Shown here: positions 1 to 5,276 of the stretch, one piece after another | Position numbering within the stretch: position 1 is the stretch's first letter | Layout: each line of letters starts with the position of its first letter | NCBI GenBank assembly: GCA_030590585.1 | Contig: JAUUYD010000124.1 | Coordinates: 1 to 7,058 of the forward strand | Direction: 5' to 3' | Length of the DNA stretch: 7,058 nucleotides | Source: Spirochaeta sp. | Lineage (GTDB): Bacteria > Spirochaetota > Spirochaetia > Spirochaetales_E > Spirochaetaceae_B | The notes under the pieces: generated by a model | The model's database searches: none | The model's input: the letters and a program-made list of their open reading frames with translations, nothing else | Told to the model about the DNA's origin: nothing | Position numbers and translations under genes: made by a program

Positions 1-537
1 ATTATGAGGTGAATTAACAATAACGGCAGCTGTTTTCTCGGTTATAGCGTCGGCAAATGCCTTTGGATCCAGATCGAATGTATCGGTGGATGGTACAAGT
101 TTCAGGGATGCCCCGTAGTTCCCGCAGTAAAAACCATATTCCACAAAACAGGGAGCTGATGCCAGAACTTCATCACCGGGATTGGTGATAGCCCGAAGAG
201 TCACATTCAGTGCCCCGCCTGCGCCGCAGGTCATCAGCAGATCCCTGCCCTTTAAATCAGTTTCCTGTTCGATTGAGGCATACGCGGCTACAGCTTCACG
301 AACGTCTGGAAATCCGGCATTAGGCATATAGCCATGAATCCGGGGTTCCATCCGTCGGGCCTCATCCATTAATACGGATTGAAATTCATCAGGTGGCATC
401 ATGTCGGGGTTACCAATGGAAAAATCACAGACATTGTCCACACCGTGAATTATTTTAAGCTTTGTACCTTCTTCGAACATCTTGCGGATGAACGAGGAGT
501 TCTTCATCATTTCATCAATAGATTTGGATACAGGCAT
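1..537 (-). CDS. PLP-dependent aminotransferase (fold type I), N-terminal 179 residues, cut by window edge
   Basis: This is the first 179 codons of a class I/II aminotransferase; the rest, including the PLP-binding lysine, lies left of the window. Visible landmarks are a substrate-binding N-terminal segment with SIGNPD (about 40-45), GYMPNAGFPDVREAVA (about 69-84, the usual 'Y..N.G...LREAIA' element), a glycine-rich PLP-phosphate loop CGAGGALN (104-111), and NSPHN at 175-179, which corresponds to the N-x-P-x-N motif whose Asn contacts the PLP ring. A protein of about 390-400 residues is expected. The ATG at 537 is preceded on its strand by AAGGAT at a short spacing, a usable ribosome site. 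The amino-acid specificity cannot be read from this half; aspartate or broad-range aminotransferase is the usual annotation for relatives. The gene is divergent from the transporter gene and shares a 191-base regulatory spacer with it. Family call is firm, substrate unknown. Confidence 0.9.
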   Translation of the reverse strand, partial: MPVSKSIDEMMKNSSFIRKMFEEGTKLKIIHGVDNVCDFSIGNPDMMPPDEFQSVLMDEARRMEPRIHGYMPNAGFPDVREAVAAYASIEQETDLKGRDLLMTCGAGGALNVTLRAITNPGDEVLASAPCFVEYGFYCGNYGASLKLVPSTDTFDLDPKAFADAITEKTAAVIVNSPHN

Positions 538-553
538 AACGATCCTTTTTAAG

Positions 554-572
554 GGCTTGAAATATTAAAGCC
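554..572. repeat. GGCTT/AAGCC dyad with 9-base loop
   Basis: GGCTT (554-558) and AAGCC (568-572) form a perfect 5-base inverted repeat around an AT-rich centre that contains the suggested -10 box of the aminotransferase promoter. It shares the GGCTT core with the direct repeats at 654-675 in the same spacer. It could be an operator half-site pair. Short enough that chance is possible. Confidence 0.35.
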
Positions 573-591
573 ATACTATCAGAGCAATGAA
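562..591 (-). promoter_or_regulatory. Possible sigma-70 promoter of the aminotransferase gene
   Basis: On the minus strand a -35-like TTCATT (586-591) is followed after 18 bases by a -10-like TAATAT (562-567), placing a start about 18 bases before the ATG at 537. Each box matches the consensus only in part, so this is a weak prediction. The -10 box lies inside the loop of the GGCTT/AAGCC dyad at 554-572, a position where a bound repressor would block transcription. Confidence 0.3.
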
Positions 592-642
592 CGCTTTTCT
601 ACACAAAAGGATACCGAAAACCCGTCACTCGCCCTCACCCAT

Positions 643-655
643 CCGGAATCTCCGG
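643..655. repeat. Small perfect hairpin CCGGA-ATC-TCCGG
   Basis: A 5-base perfect inverted repeat with a 3-base loop lies in the spacer between the divergent aminotransferase and transporter genes. No run of T follows on either strand, so it is not an intrinsic terminator. Its right arm runs directly into the first GGCTT box. Role unknown; possibly part of an operator. Confidence 0.4.
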
Positions 656-678
656 CTTACAGGCTTTTAAGGCTTTCA
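654..678. repeat. Three GGCTT boxes as near-tandem direct repeats
   Basis: GGCTT occurs at 654-658, 662-666 and 671-675, with steps of 8 and 9 bases. The last two lie in an 8-of-9 identical tandem pair, AGGCTTTTA (661-669) and AGGCTTTCA (670-678). With the dyad at 554-572, the 191-base spacer holds five copies of this 5-mer counting both strands, whereas well under one would be expected by chance. They lie about 50-75 bases upstream of the transporter ATG, a plausible activator or repressor site array. No regulator is identified. Confidence 0.4.
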
Positions 679-728
679 GACCTCCGGGTATTGCAGTAAC
701 AGTCGAATATGGATTCAAATAACCCGAT

Positions 729-1562
729 ATGGTTACCCTCCTCGCATCACTGTCGGCACTCTCCTACGGTATTGCCGATTTTACCGGCGGTATGGCCTCC
801 AGAAAGAGCCCGGTATCTGCGGTTGTAGCCTGGTCTCAGGCTGTTGGAATTATTATCGCCCTTATCGCTGTACCGCTCCTCGGAGCTTCCGCCCCGACAG
901 TTAATACATGGTTATGGGGAGCGGCCGCCGGGCTTTCAGGAGCCGCCGGATTGAGTTTTCTTTATCAGGGACTGGCAGGCGGACTGGCAGCGGTAGTATC
1001 ACCCACAGCGGCCCTTACCGGAGCGGCACTTCCCGTATTCTTCGGAATCCTCATAGGCGAAAGACCTGAGCTGATTACCTGGATTGGTGTAGCCGTCGCA
1101 CTGCCTGCCATACTGCTTCTTACTGTCGAACGAGGGGACCGTAAAGGTGAGGTATTCAAGTCGCTGCGAAGTGGAATAATTGCCGGACTTGGGTTCGGAG
1201 GATTTTTCATTCTGCTCTCCAGGACAGGAACTGAATCGGGATTATGGCCTCTGGTGGCGGCACGTTCGGCCAGCGTTCCGGTACTTCTGCTCCTCACAAT
1301 TATACGGCAAAAACCGCTGGTATTGGAAAAGGGCAGCAGGCGGGCAACTCTGGGTGCCGGTGTTCTTGATATGCTGGCCAATATTTTCTATCTGCAGGCG
1401 GCACGCTCGGGAATGCTGATTACGGCGGTAGTTATTACAGCTCTTTATCCGGCTCCGACGGTGGTGCTGCAGAGGATGATATTCAAGGAAAAACTCGGTG
1501 TTCTGCGAATTACCGGATTACTATTGGCATTGGCGGGAATAGCACTGATAGGCCTGGGGTAA
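729..1562 (+). CDS. EamA/DMT-superfamily membrane transporter (277 aa)
   Basis: The protein is almost entirely hydrophobic, with about ten predicted membrane helices arranged as two homologous five-helix EamA units (roughly residues 1-131 and 146-277), the standard layout of drug/metabolite transporters of this length. The first unit opens with LLASLSALSYGIADFTGG, a typical EamA start in which a small-residue helix ends in an acidic residue, and has GLSFLYQGLAGG and SPTAALTGAALPVFFG. The second has VVITALYPAPTVVLQRMIFKEKL, the usual 'SLYPVVT.LL....L.E.L' end element, then a final helix. It probably exports or imports small metabolites such as amino acids or nucleosides, but substrate cannot be inferred. 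A stop codon (720-722) lies in frame nine bases before the ATG, fixing the start at 729; no Shine-Dalgarno is visible. The gene ends 11 bases from the convergent EEP gene, with no terminator between them. Confidence 0.9.
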   Translation: MVTLLASLSALSYGIADFTGGMASRKSPVSAVVAWSQAVGIIIALIAVPLLGASAPTVNTWLWGAAAGLSGAAGLSFLYQGLAGGLAAVVSPTAALTGAALPVFFGILIGERPELITWIGVAVALPAILLLTVERGDRKGEVFKSLRSGIIAGLGFGGFFILLSRTGTESGLWPLVAARSASVPVLLLLTIIRQKPLVLEKGSRRATLGAGVLDMLANIFYLQAARSGMLITAVVITALYPAPTVVLQRMIFKEKLGVLRITGLLLALAGIALIGLG

Positions 1563-1573
1563 GTTCCGGATCA

Positions 1574-2416
1574 TCAGAACTCCACATTGGTCCATACCGG
1601 CCGGTGGTCACTCAAAATCCAATCGGTTTCCTCTGTCCTGCGGTACTCAACCTGGCCTCCGCGTACAAAAATATGGTCCGGGTTAAATCCTTTTTCCTGG
1701 GTGACCTCGTCTCCGGGTGAGCGGATAAGAGTCTCTTCGATGATGCTGATGGTATCCGGGATTCCATAGGCCCTCTCTTTTTCATCCAGCCCCGGAGAAT
1801 CATTAAAATCACCCAAGACAAGTAAGTGACCCTCGATAGTTTGAATATAATCCAGCAGTCCCCGGGTTTGAGCATTACGGATATCGTAGGATCGTTTCTT
1901 TCCATCCCAGGGACTCTTCAGGTGTGTACCGATAATCGTCAAGTCACCGTAACCGGCAACAAGCAATCCCCGATAACTCCAATCAAGATAGGCCGTTTCC
2001 AATGTTCTAATACTTCCGGGTACAGGCGGGGTCTCCAGCGACGCTTCACTAACCCTTCCCCTTGTCAGCAGTGCCATCGAATCGGCATAATCACGGCGTC
2101 CGGCCTGCTGTCGGAGATGAACAATGTGGTAGTCAAGATTGTTCCGCTTTACAAAACCCTCAAGTTCGGTGAAAGACGGAGCTTCAGAAATGAATATAAT
2201 ATCCGGTCCCACAGATCTGATGGTTTCGGCAATTCCTTTCTCGGCATCCACCTGCCAGGGGACACGTTCAAGCCCGGCCCCGTCGAAGAGGTCCATATCC
2301 ATGAGGTTCCAGGTTAAAACCCGATAGGCCTGAGCAGAACAAGCTGAAACTGAAAAGATGATAAACAGGAGTAACAGCAGAATCGAACGCCGTCTGAAAC
2401 AGAAGTATCCGAACAT
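1574..2416 (-). CDS. Secreted, probably lipid-anchored endonuclease/exonuclease/phosphatase (EEP) family protein (280 aa)
   Basis: The EEP metal-hydrolase motifs occur in order: TWNL with Asn37, the metal-ligand glutamate in ISEA (Glu78), GTHLKS with His165, GDFND (Asp203, Asn205), NPDH (Asp247, His248) and the catalytic SDHRP (Asp270, His271). All active-site residues are present, so the enzyme should be a working Mg2+-dependent phosphodiesterase or phosphatase; family members cut DNA, RNA, phosphoinositides or sphingolipids, and which applies here is open. Residues 1-30 are an export signal: a basic FRRRS stretch, a Leu/Ile-rich core, then FSVSAC, fitting a lipobox with Cys26. It is therefore likely membrane-anchored outside the cytoplasm. 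The ATG at 2416 overlaps the stop of the upstream 151-codon gene as TGATG, implying translational coupling; a GGAG lies close upstream. Alternative: cleavage at the AQA site as a plain secreted protein. Confidence 0.88.
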   Translation of the reverse strand: MFGYFCFRRRSILLLLLFIIFSVSACSAQAYRVLTWNLMDMDLFDGAGLERVPWQVDAEKGIAETIRSVGPDIIFISEAPSFTELEGFVKRNNLDYHIVHLRQQAGRRDYADSMALLTRGRVSEASLETPPVPGSIRTLETAYLDWSYRGLLVAGYGDLTIIGTHLKSPWDGKKRSYDIRNAQTRGLLDYIQTIEGHLLVLGDFNDSPGLDEKERAYGIPDTISIIEETLIRSPGDEVTQEKGFNPDHIFVRGGQVEYRRTEETDWILSDHRPVWTNVEF

Positions 2417-2871
2417 CAGCTCCGCTTTCCCTCACCCCTGAAAAAACTGTTAAGCTGTTTATCCGTCACTGTATATCCGTTGGAATCAAGGGCTTCCACG
2501 GCCTTCCCGCGATGAGGATAAACTCTGAAGCTATACTCTTGTGAGTCAGGTTCTGCCAGCCTGTAGAGTAAAAGCCGGTTTAACGCCCCGGGGCCTGTAT
2601 AAAAACAAGCGGACCGGCAGCCATGGTCAACAATCCACCGGTTCTGATCCCTGATCAGATTTTGAACCACAGAATCATCAAGCCCCCAATCGGTAGCATC
2701 ACCCATAACAGCCCAGGGTTTGTCACCAAAGTCCTCAATAATCTGTTTGTACTCAGAGCAGAATCCTTGAGTTACCCGTTCATCCCAATCACCGAAGCCG
2801 ACAAGAAAAATGACATTGTCTGCGACAGCATTGATACGCCAGCCTGACAAATCTCCACCTGCGTTTTTCAT
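2416..2871 (-). CDS. Uncharacterised 151-aa protein, possibly SpoIIAA/STAS-like
   Basis: A soluble, rather acidic protein with no signal peptide or membrane segment. After a short lead it reads DNVIFLVGFGDWDERVTQ (18-35), a segment FCSEYKQIIEDFGDKPWAVM (37-56), then GDATDWGLDDSVVQNLIRDQ and WIVDHGCRSACFY. The order strand / acidic turn / helix / strand ending in 'D.t.w' / helix / strand resembles the SpoIIAA-like (STAS-type) fold found in many small proteins annotated as hypothetical. This is pattern recognition of predicted secondary structure, not a motif match. The C-terminal third (YRLAEPDSQEYSFRVYPHRGKAVEALDSNGY) fits the same family's final helix, where an altered value is assigned to a person-like 'status' domain in neither sequence nor context, so no function is assigned. 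The ATG at 2871 lies 5 bases after TATAAT with no proper Shine-Dalgarno, suggesting a leaderless message. It is the first gene of a coupled pair with the EEP gene. Confidence 0.75.
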   Translation of the reverse strand: MKNAGGDLSGWRINAVADNVIFLVGFGDWDERVTQGFCSEYKQIIEDFGDKPWAVMGDATDWGLDDSVVQNLIRDQNRWIVDHGCRSACFYTGPGALNRLLLYRLAEPDSQEYSFRVYPHRGKAVEALDSNGYTVTDKQLNSFFRGEGKRS

Positions 2872-2876
2872 ACTTC

Positions 2877-2882
2877 ATTATA
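2877..2882 (-). promoter_or_regulatory. Consensus -10 box TATAAT for the 151-aa/EEP gene pair
   Basis: A perfect TATAAT on the minus strand ends five bases before the ATG at 2871. If it is the -10 box, transcription begins at or within a base or two of the start codon, giving a leaderless message. No good -35 is seen at 16-18 bases (TTCCGC is the best at 17), so the assignment rests on the -10 alone. Confidence 0.4.
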
Positions 2883-2885
2883 CCG

Positions 2886-2918
2886 ATTATGGACCTTACG
2901 CGGAAACTCACCCATAAT
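2886..2918. repeat. Inverted repeat ATTATGG / CCATAAT in a divergent promoter region
   Basis: ATTATGG (2886-2892) and CCATAAT (2912-2918) are perfect 7-base inverted copies separated by 19 bases. The left arm overlaps the -35-like TGGACC and the right arm overlaps the -10-like CATAAT of the lipoprotein promoter. This would suit an operator pair, or may be a by-product of AT-rich promoter elements facing both ways. Confidence 0.4.
2890..2918 (+). promoter_or_regulatory. Predicted promoter of the 158-aa lipoprotein gene (leaderless)
   Basis: TGGACC (2890-2895; 4 of 6 to TTGACA) is followed after exactly 17 bases by CATAAT (2913-2918; 5 of 6 to TATAAT). The start would fall at about 2924-2926, on the ATG at 2925. 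There is no Shine-Dalgarno sequence upstream of that ATG, so the layout predicts a leaderless transcript. Confidence 0.5.
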
Positions 2919-2927
2919 TGAATTATG
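2913..2927. repeat. 15-base palindrome CATAATTGAATTATG spanning -10 box and start codon
   Basis: CATAATT and AATTATG are perfect inverted 7-mers around a single central G. The left arm is the -10 box and the right arm ends with the ATG of the lipoprotein gene. A dimeric regulator bound here would block transcription start. Composition is AT-rich, so a regulatory role is inference. Confidence 0.45.
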
Positions 2928-3401
2928 AACAGAACCAAACTGGCCCTTTCGTTAATGAGTATCATCGTTCTTTTTTCATGTTCTTCTGTCAATCTTCAGC
3001 CTGAAGCGGATGAAAGCATTCTGGTTTTCTATGTCGAGGAATTCCACAAACCGATCAATAAACCCAAAGTGGAACTGCAAGTTGAAGAGATGGAGAACAC
3101 CATAAAGCTGGCCTTGAAGGCCCCCTCCGTGATTGTCAGTCTGGCACCGGCGGAACATCTCCACGCAAGCGGATGGATAAGCGCTAAAGGAACAACGATT
3201 AACGGCCTGGGCAGCTTTGATTTTACAGCACCCGCGGGCAGGATAACCCTGGCCCCTATCAAGATACAGATTGTGAGTAAATCACAGATCGAGGTGAAGG
3301 CTCTCACCCCTCTGGATCTTCAATACGCTAAAGGACGCTTTGCCCAGAATGAGGATTTTGCGGGAATCCGGATTAATTACCCGACTTTGGAGACTGAATA
3401 G
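2925..3401 (+). CDS. Small putative lipoprotein of unknown function (158 aa)
   Basis: The N-terminus MNRTKLALSLMSIIVLFSC has a basic start, a hydrophobic core and a cysteine at position 19 in an L-F-S-C context, a relaxed lipobox of the kind accepted in spirochaetes. Mature residues are hydrophilic and rich in alternating beta-type segments (ESILVFYVEEF, KVELQVEEM, IKLALKAPSVIVSLAP, GRITLAPIKIQIV, SQIEVKALTPLDL), which suggests a small beta-sandwich or barrel-like domain. I recognise no family. The ATG at 2925 is the only sensible start because it directly precedes the signal peptide. The gene stands alone on the plus strand, divergent from the 151-aa gene (53 bases) and ending 10 bases from the convergent beta-barrel gene with no terminator. 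Likely anchored to the inner or outer membrane; partner unknown. Confidence 0.8.
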   Translation: MNRTKLALSLMSIIVLFSCSSVNLQPEADESILVFYVEEFHKPINKPKVELQVEEMENTIKLALKAPSVIVSLAPAEHLHASGWISAKGTTINGLGSFDFTAPAGRITLAPIKIQIVSKSQIEVKALTPLDLQYAKGRFAQNEDFAGIRINYPTLETE

Positions 3402-3411
3402 CTGCATACGC

Positions 3412-4023
3412 TCAGAGATTAACCGACCACCCGAAAAGAACATCAAATCGATTGGCGCTGATATCGGCAGAATTTGTCGGGGATGAAAAACTCCGAAGAT
3501 AACGCAGTTCCAGGGTAATATTAGTATCCCTGCTTATAGCCCAGTCATATCCGCCGGAAAATATCAGTGCCGTGTTGAAAATCCGGTCTGCCGACTGGGG
3601 GATGTCACTGCTCCCGATTCTCACATTGACATTACCCAGCAGAATTATGAAATCCGGACCGACACCCAGAAAAGCAACCCCGGGTCCCAGAGGCAGTCGT
3701 CCCTTTATTATTAAAGGAATTTCCAACGCCGCATACTGCAGTGTCAGATCCTCAATCAGGCTGTTTTTTATACCATAGTTGAACCATGTAAATAGAATAC
3801 CCAGCTCAACGGACAGGTTATCGATGGGAACAAGCTCTGCAAATCCACCCCCGGTAAATCCAACTTTGAGATTGGTGCCGTATATGTCCGGGTTCGTGGA
3901 GGTACCGCTGCCGAAGGCGAAATTCGGACCGGCTTTGAGACCGAGACGAAAGACATCACTTTCCTGAGCAAAGAGAAAGGCGGGAATAATCAGAATAAAT
4001 AACAACAACAGTACTCGTTTCAT
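3412..4023 (-). CDS. PorT-like small outer-membrane beta-barrel protein (203 aa)
   Basis: A classical Sec signal peptide (residues 1-19, Leu/Ile-rich core, cleavage after FLFA before QES) is followed by a chain of amphipathic beta strands: FRLGLKAGPNFAF, LKVGFTGGGFAELVP, LSVELGILFTWFNYGI, LTLQYAALEIPLIIKGRLP, VAFLGVGPDFIILLG, ALIFSGGYDWAI, ITLELRYLRSF, FDVLFGWSVNL. The 'GLKAGPNF' opening, the 'LEIPLIIKG' strand and the closing '..LELRY' and 'V.FGW' strands are typical of the eight-stranded OMP_b-brl/PorT-type family. The terminal residue is Leu rather than the more usual Phe or Trp. Role probably structural or a surface pore or adhesin; no ligand can be inferred. An AAGGTGA Shine-Dalgarno (4028-4034) sits four bases before the ATG. 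It follows the flavoprotein gene by 41 bases and may be co-transcribed or have its own promoter. Confidence 0.85.
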   Translation of the reverse strand: MKRVLLLLFILIIPAFLFAQESDVFRLGLKAGPNFAFGSGTSTNPDIYGTNLKVGFTGGGFAELVPIDNLSVELGILFTWFNYGIKNSLIEDLTLQYAALEIPLIIKGRLPLGPGVAFLGVGPDFIILLGNVNVRIGSSDIPQSADRIFNTALIFSGGYDWAISRDTNITLELRYLRSFSSPTNSADISANRFDVLFGWSVNL

Positions 4024-4027
4024 GGTT

Positions 4028-4034
4028 TCACCTT
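4028..4034 (-). promoter_or_regulatory. Ribosome binding site of the beta-barrel gene
   Basis: AAGGTGA on the minus strand, four bases before the ATG at 4023. It supports this start and contrasts with the genes starting at 729, 2871, 2925 and 6043, which lack such a site. Confidence 0.6.
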
Positions 4035-4064
4035 AGCCGAGAGCCGGGATTCGGTCAAACCTGT

Positions 4065-5276
4065 TCACAGGCTCTTTCCCGATAACACTGATAAAGCCTC
4101 CTCCCTGGAAACTCCATCCAATAAAAGTTTCTGTGCTGTTCGGGCAGTGACTTTATCCATACCTGATGGAGCGGCAGCGGCCAGGGCGGCCAGCTTCCCA
4201 TTTCGAAATCGCGGCCTCCACAGTATGCCGCCAGAGTCCAGGGATTCAGCCGGTTCAAGCCCGTTACTGCCATCCGGAGCATTCACCGGACCCGCGGAAA
4301 ACCAGTACCCGCCGAAAACCTCGCATTTCAGTCGATACGGCGGATTTTCATATCTTACCGGCCGGCCGAGCATGCCGAGAGCCGCCTGTCGACCTTGATA
4401 CTCAGCCGAATGCCACAGTCCTGTTATCAATCCATCAGGATGTTCGGCACAATCACCTGCCGCCCAGACATCGGGGGCAGAGGTTTTCAAACCGGAATCC
4501 ACAAGTATACCCCTGGCAGCATTTATACCCGAAGAGCGGGCCAGGGAAACCTCAGGCTCTCCACCTACAGCAAGAACCGCGTAATCGGCTGAGATGGTCT
4601 CATTATCCGTTTTTATAAGAAGACCTCCGCTCTCAGGGTGGTCTGTAAGAGTCAGGATTTCTCTTTCCAGTAACAAGGAGACAGAGGCATCCCGGACAGC
4701 ATGCTCCAGAGACTCGGAGCTCTGTCTGTCCAGAGTTTTAATCATAGGCCATTTATCCCGTCCTACCATTAGCGTTTGAATACCGGCCTGTGAGACTTGC
4801 CAGGCAGCTTCCACCCCGAGTACACCAGTGCCCAGAACGGCAATTTTCTTCAGCCCTTGAAGTTTTTCATGAAGAATCAGCCCGTCTCGTACAGTCCATA
4901 ATGCAGACCATTTCCCCGGGGGTAAATTGGTAAAAGGCAGACAGGGACGGGCACCAGTTGCCAAAAGCAGGGCAGAATAGGAAAAAGTATCCGACACAAG
5001 GCTGATGGTGCGGGCATCAGCATCCACACGCAGCAGCTCATTACCCTTTAGCAGCTCTACTCCGTTTTCCAGATACCACTCGGCTTTGTGAACGGCGAAG
5101 GCATCCGGTTCGTACCCGGACAGGACATTCTTACTCACACTGGTTCGCTTGTACGGCAGTCGGTCTTCCGCATCAATGAGAAGTATCGATTTCCTCGGAG
5201 CTTCGCTTACAAGAGTCTCAGCAGCGGTTCTCCCGGAACTGCCGGCTCCTGCGATAACAAAATCAAAGTGCTTCAT
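4065..5276 (-). CDS. FAD-dependent NAD(P)H oxidoreductase, rubredoxin-reductase/NirB-like (403 aa)
   Basis: A two-dinucleotide-fold flavoprotein. The FAD fold begins FVIAGAGSSGRTAAETL (GxGxxG at 10-15), with the acidic ribose-binding residue at Asp35, LPYKRTSVSK at 40-49, and LLLATGARP (103-111). The NAD(P)H fold is IAVLGTGVLGVEAA (GxGxxG at 149-154). The second FAD motif is VWAAGDCAE (Asp275), followed by LWHSAEYQGRQAALGMLG and LKCEVFGGYWFSAGPVN, the C-terminal pattern of NADH:rubredoxin reductases and the NirB N-terminal domain. No redox CxxC pair is present, so it is not a dithiol reductase; it likely passes electrons from NAD(P)H to a small iron-sulfur or rubredoxin-type partner not encoded here. 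The usual acidic residue after the second strand of the NAD fold is Gly172 followed by Arg173, which could mean NADPH preference. It overlaps the methyltransferase gene by four bases (ATGA), with GGTGA upstream as ribosome site. Confidence 0.85.
   Translation of the reverse strand: MKHFDFVIAGAGSSGRTAAETLVSEAPRKSILLIDAEDRLPYKRTSVSKNVLSGYEPDAFAVHKAEWYLENGVELLKGNELLRVDADARTISLVSDTFSYSALLLATGARPCLPFTNLPPGKWSALWTVRDGLILHEKLQGLKKIAVLGTGVLGVEAAWQVSQAGIQTLMVGRDKWPMIKTLDRQSSESLEHAVRDASVSLLLEREILTLTDHPESGGLLIKTDNETISADYAVLAVGGEPEVSLARSSGINAARGILVDSGLKTSAPDVWAAGDCAEHPDGLITGLWHSAEYQGRQAALGMLGRPVRYENPPYRLKCEVFGGYWFSAGPVNAPDGSNGLEPAESLDSGGILWRPRFRNGKLAALAAAAPSGMDKVTARTAQKLLLDGVSREEALSVLSGKSL

Noticed and set aside
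538..728. Possible riboswitch or small RNA in the 191-base spacer
   Set aside because: Only short repeats and a 5-base hairpin are present; there is no multi-stem structure or terminator that would mark a riboswitch or sRNA.
965..1381. Minus-strand open frame of 138 codons within the transporter gene
   Set aside because: It is rich in Arg, Ser and Pro with no domain pattern, and lies wholly opposite a clear EamA transporter; a shadow frame.
1826..2317. Plus-strand open frame of 163 codons opposite the EEP gene
   Set aside because: The EEP frame carries every catalytic motif in order; this frame has none and no ribosome site.
4024..4064. CCGA/TCGG inverted repeat between the flavoprotein and beta-barrel genes as a terminator
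   Set aside because: The stem is only four bases with a ten-base loop and no T-run follows on the minus strand, so it is too weak to call.
4166..4618. Plus-strand open frame of 150 codons opposite the flavoprotein gene
   Set aside because: Composition is His/Pro/Arg-rich and low in structure, typical of an antisense shadow of a Gly/Ala-rich flavoprotein.
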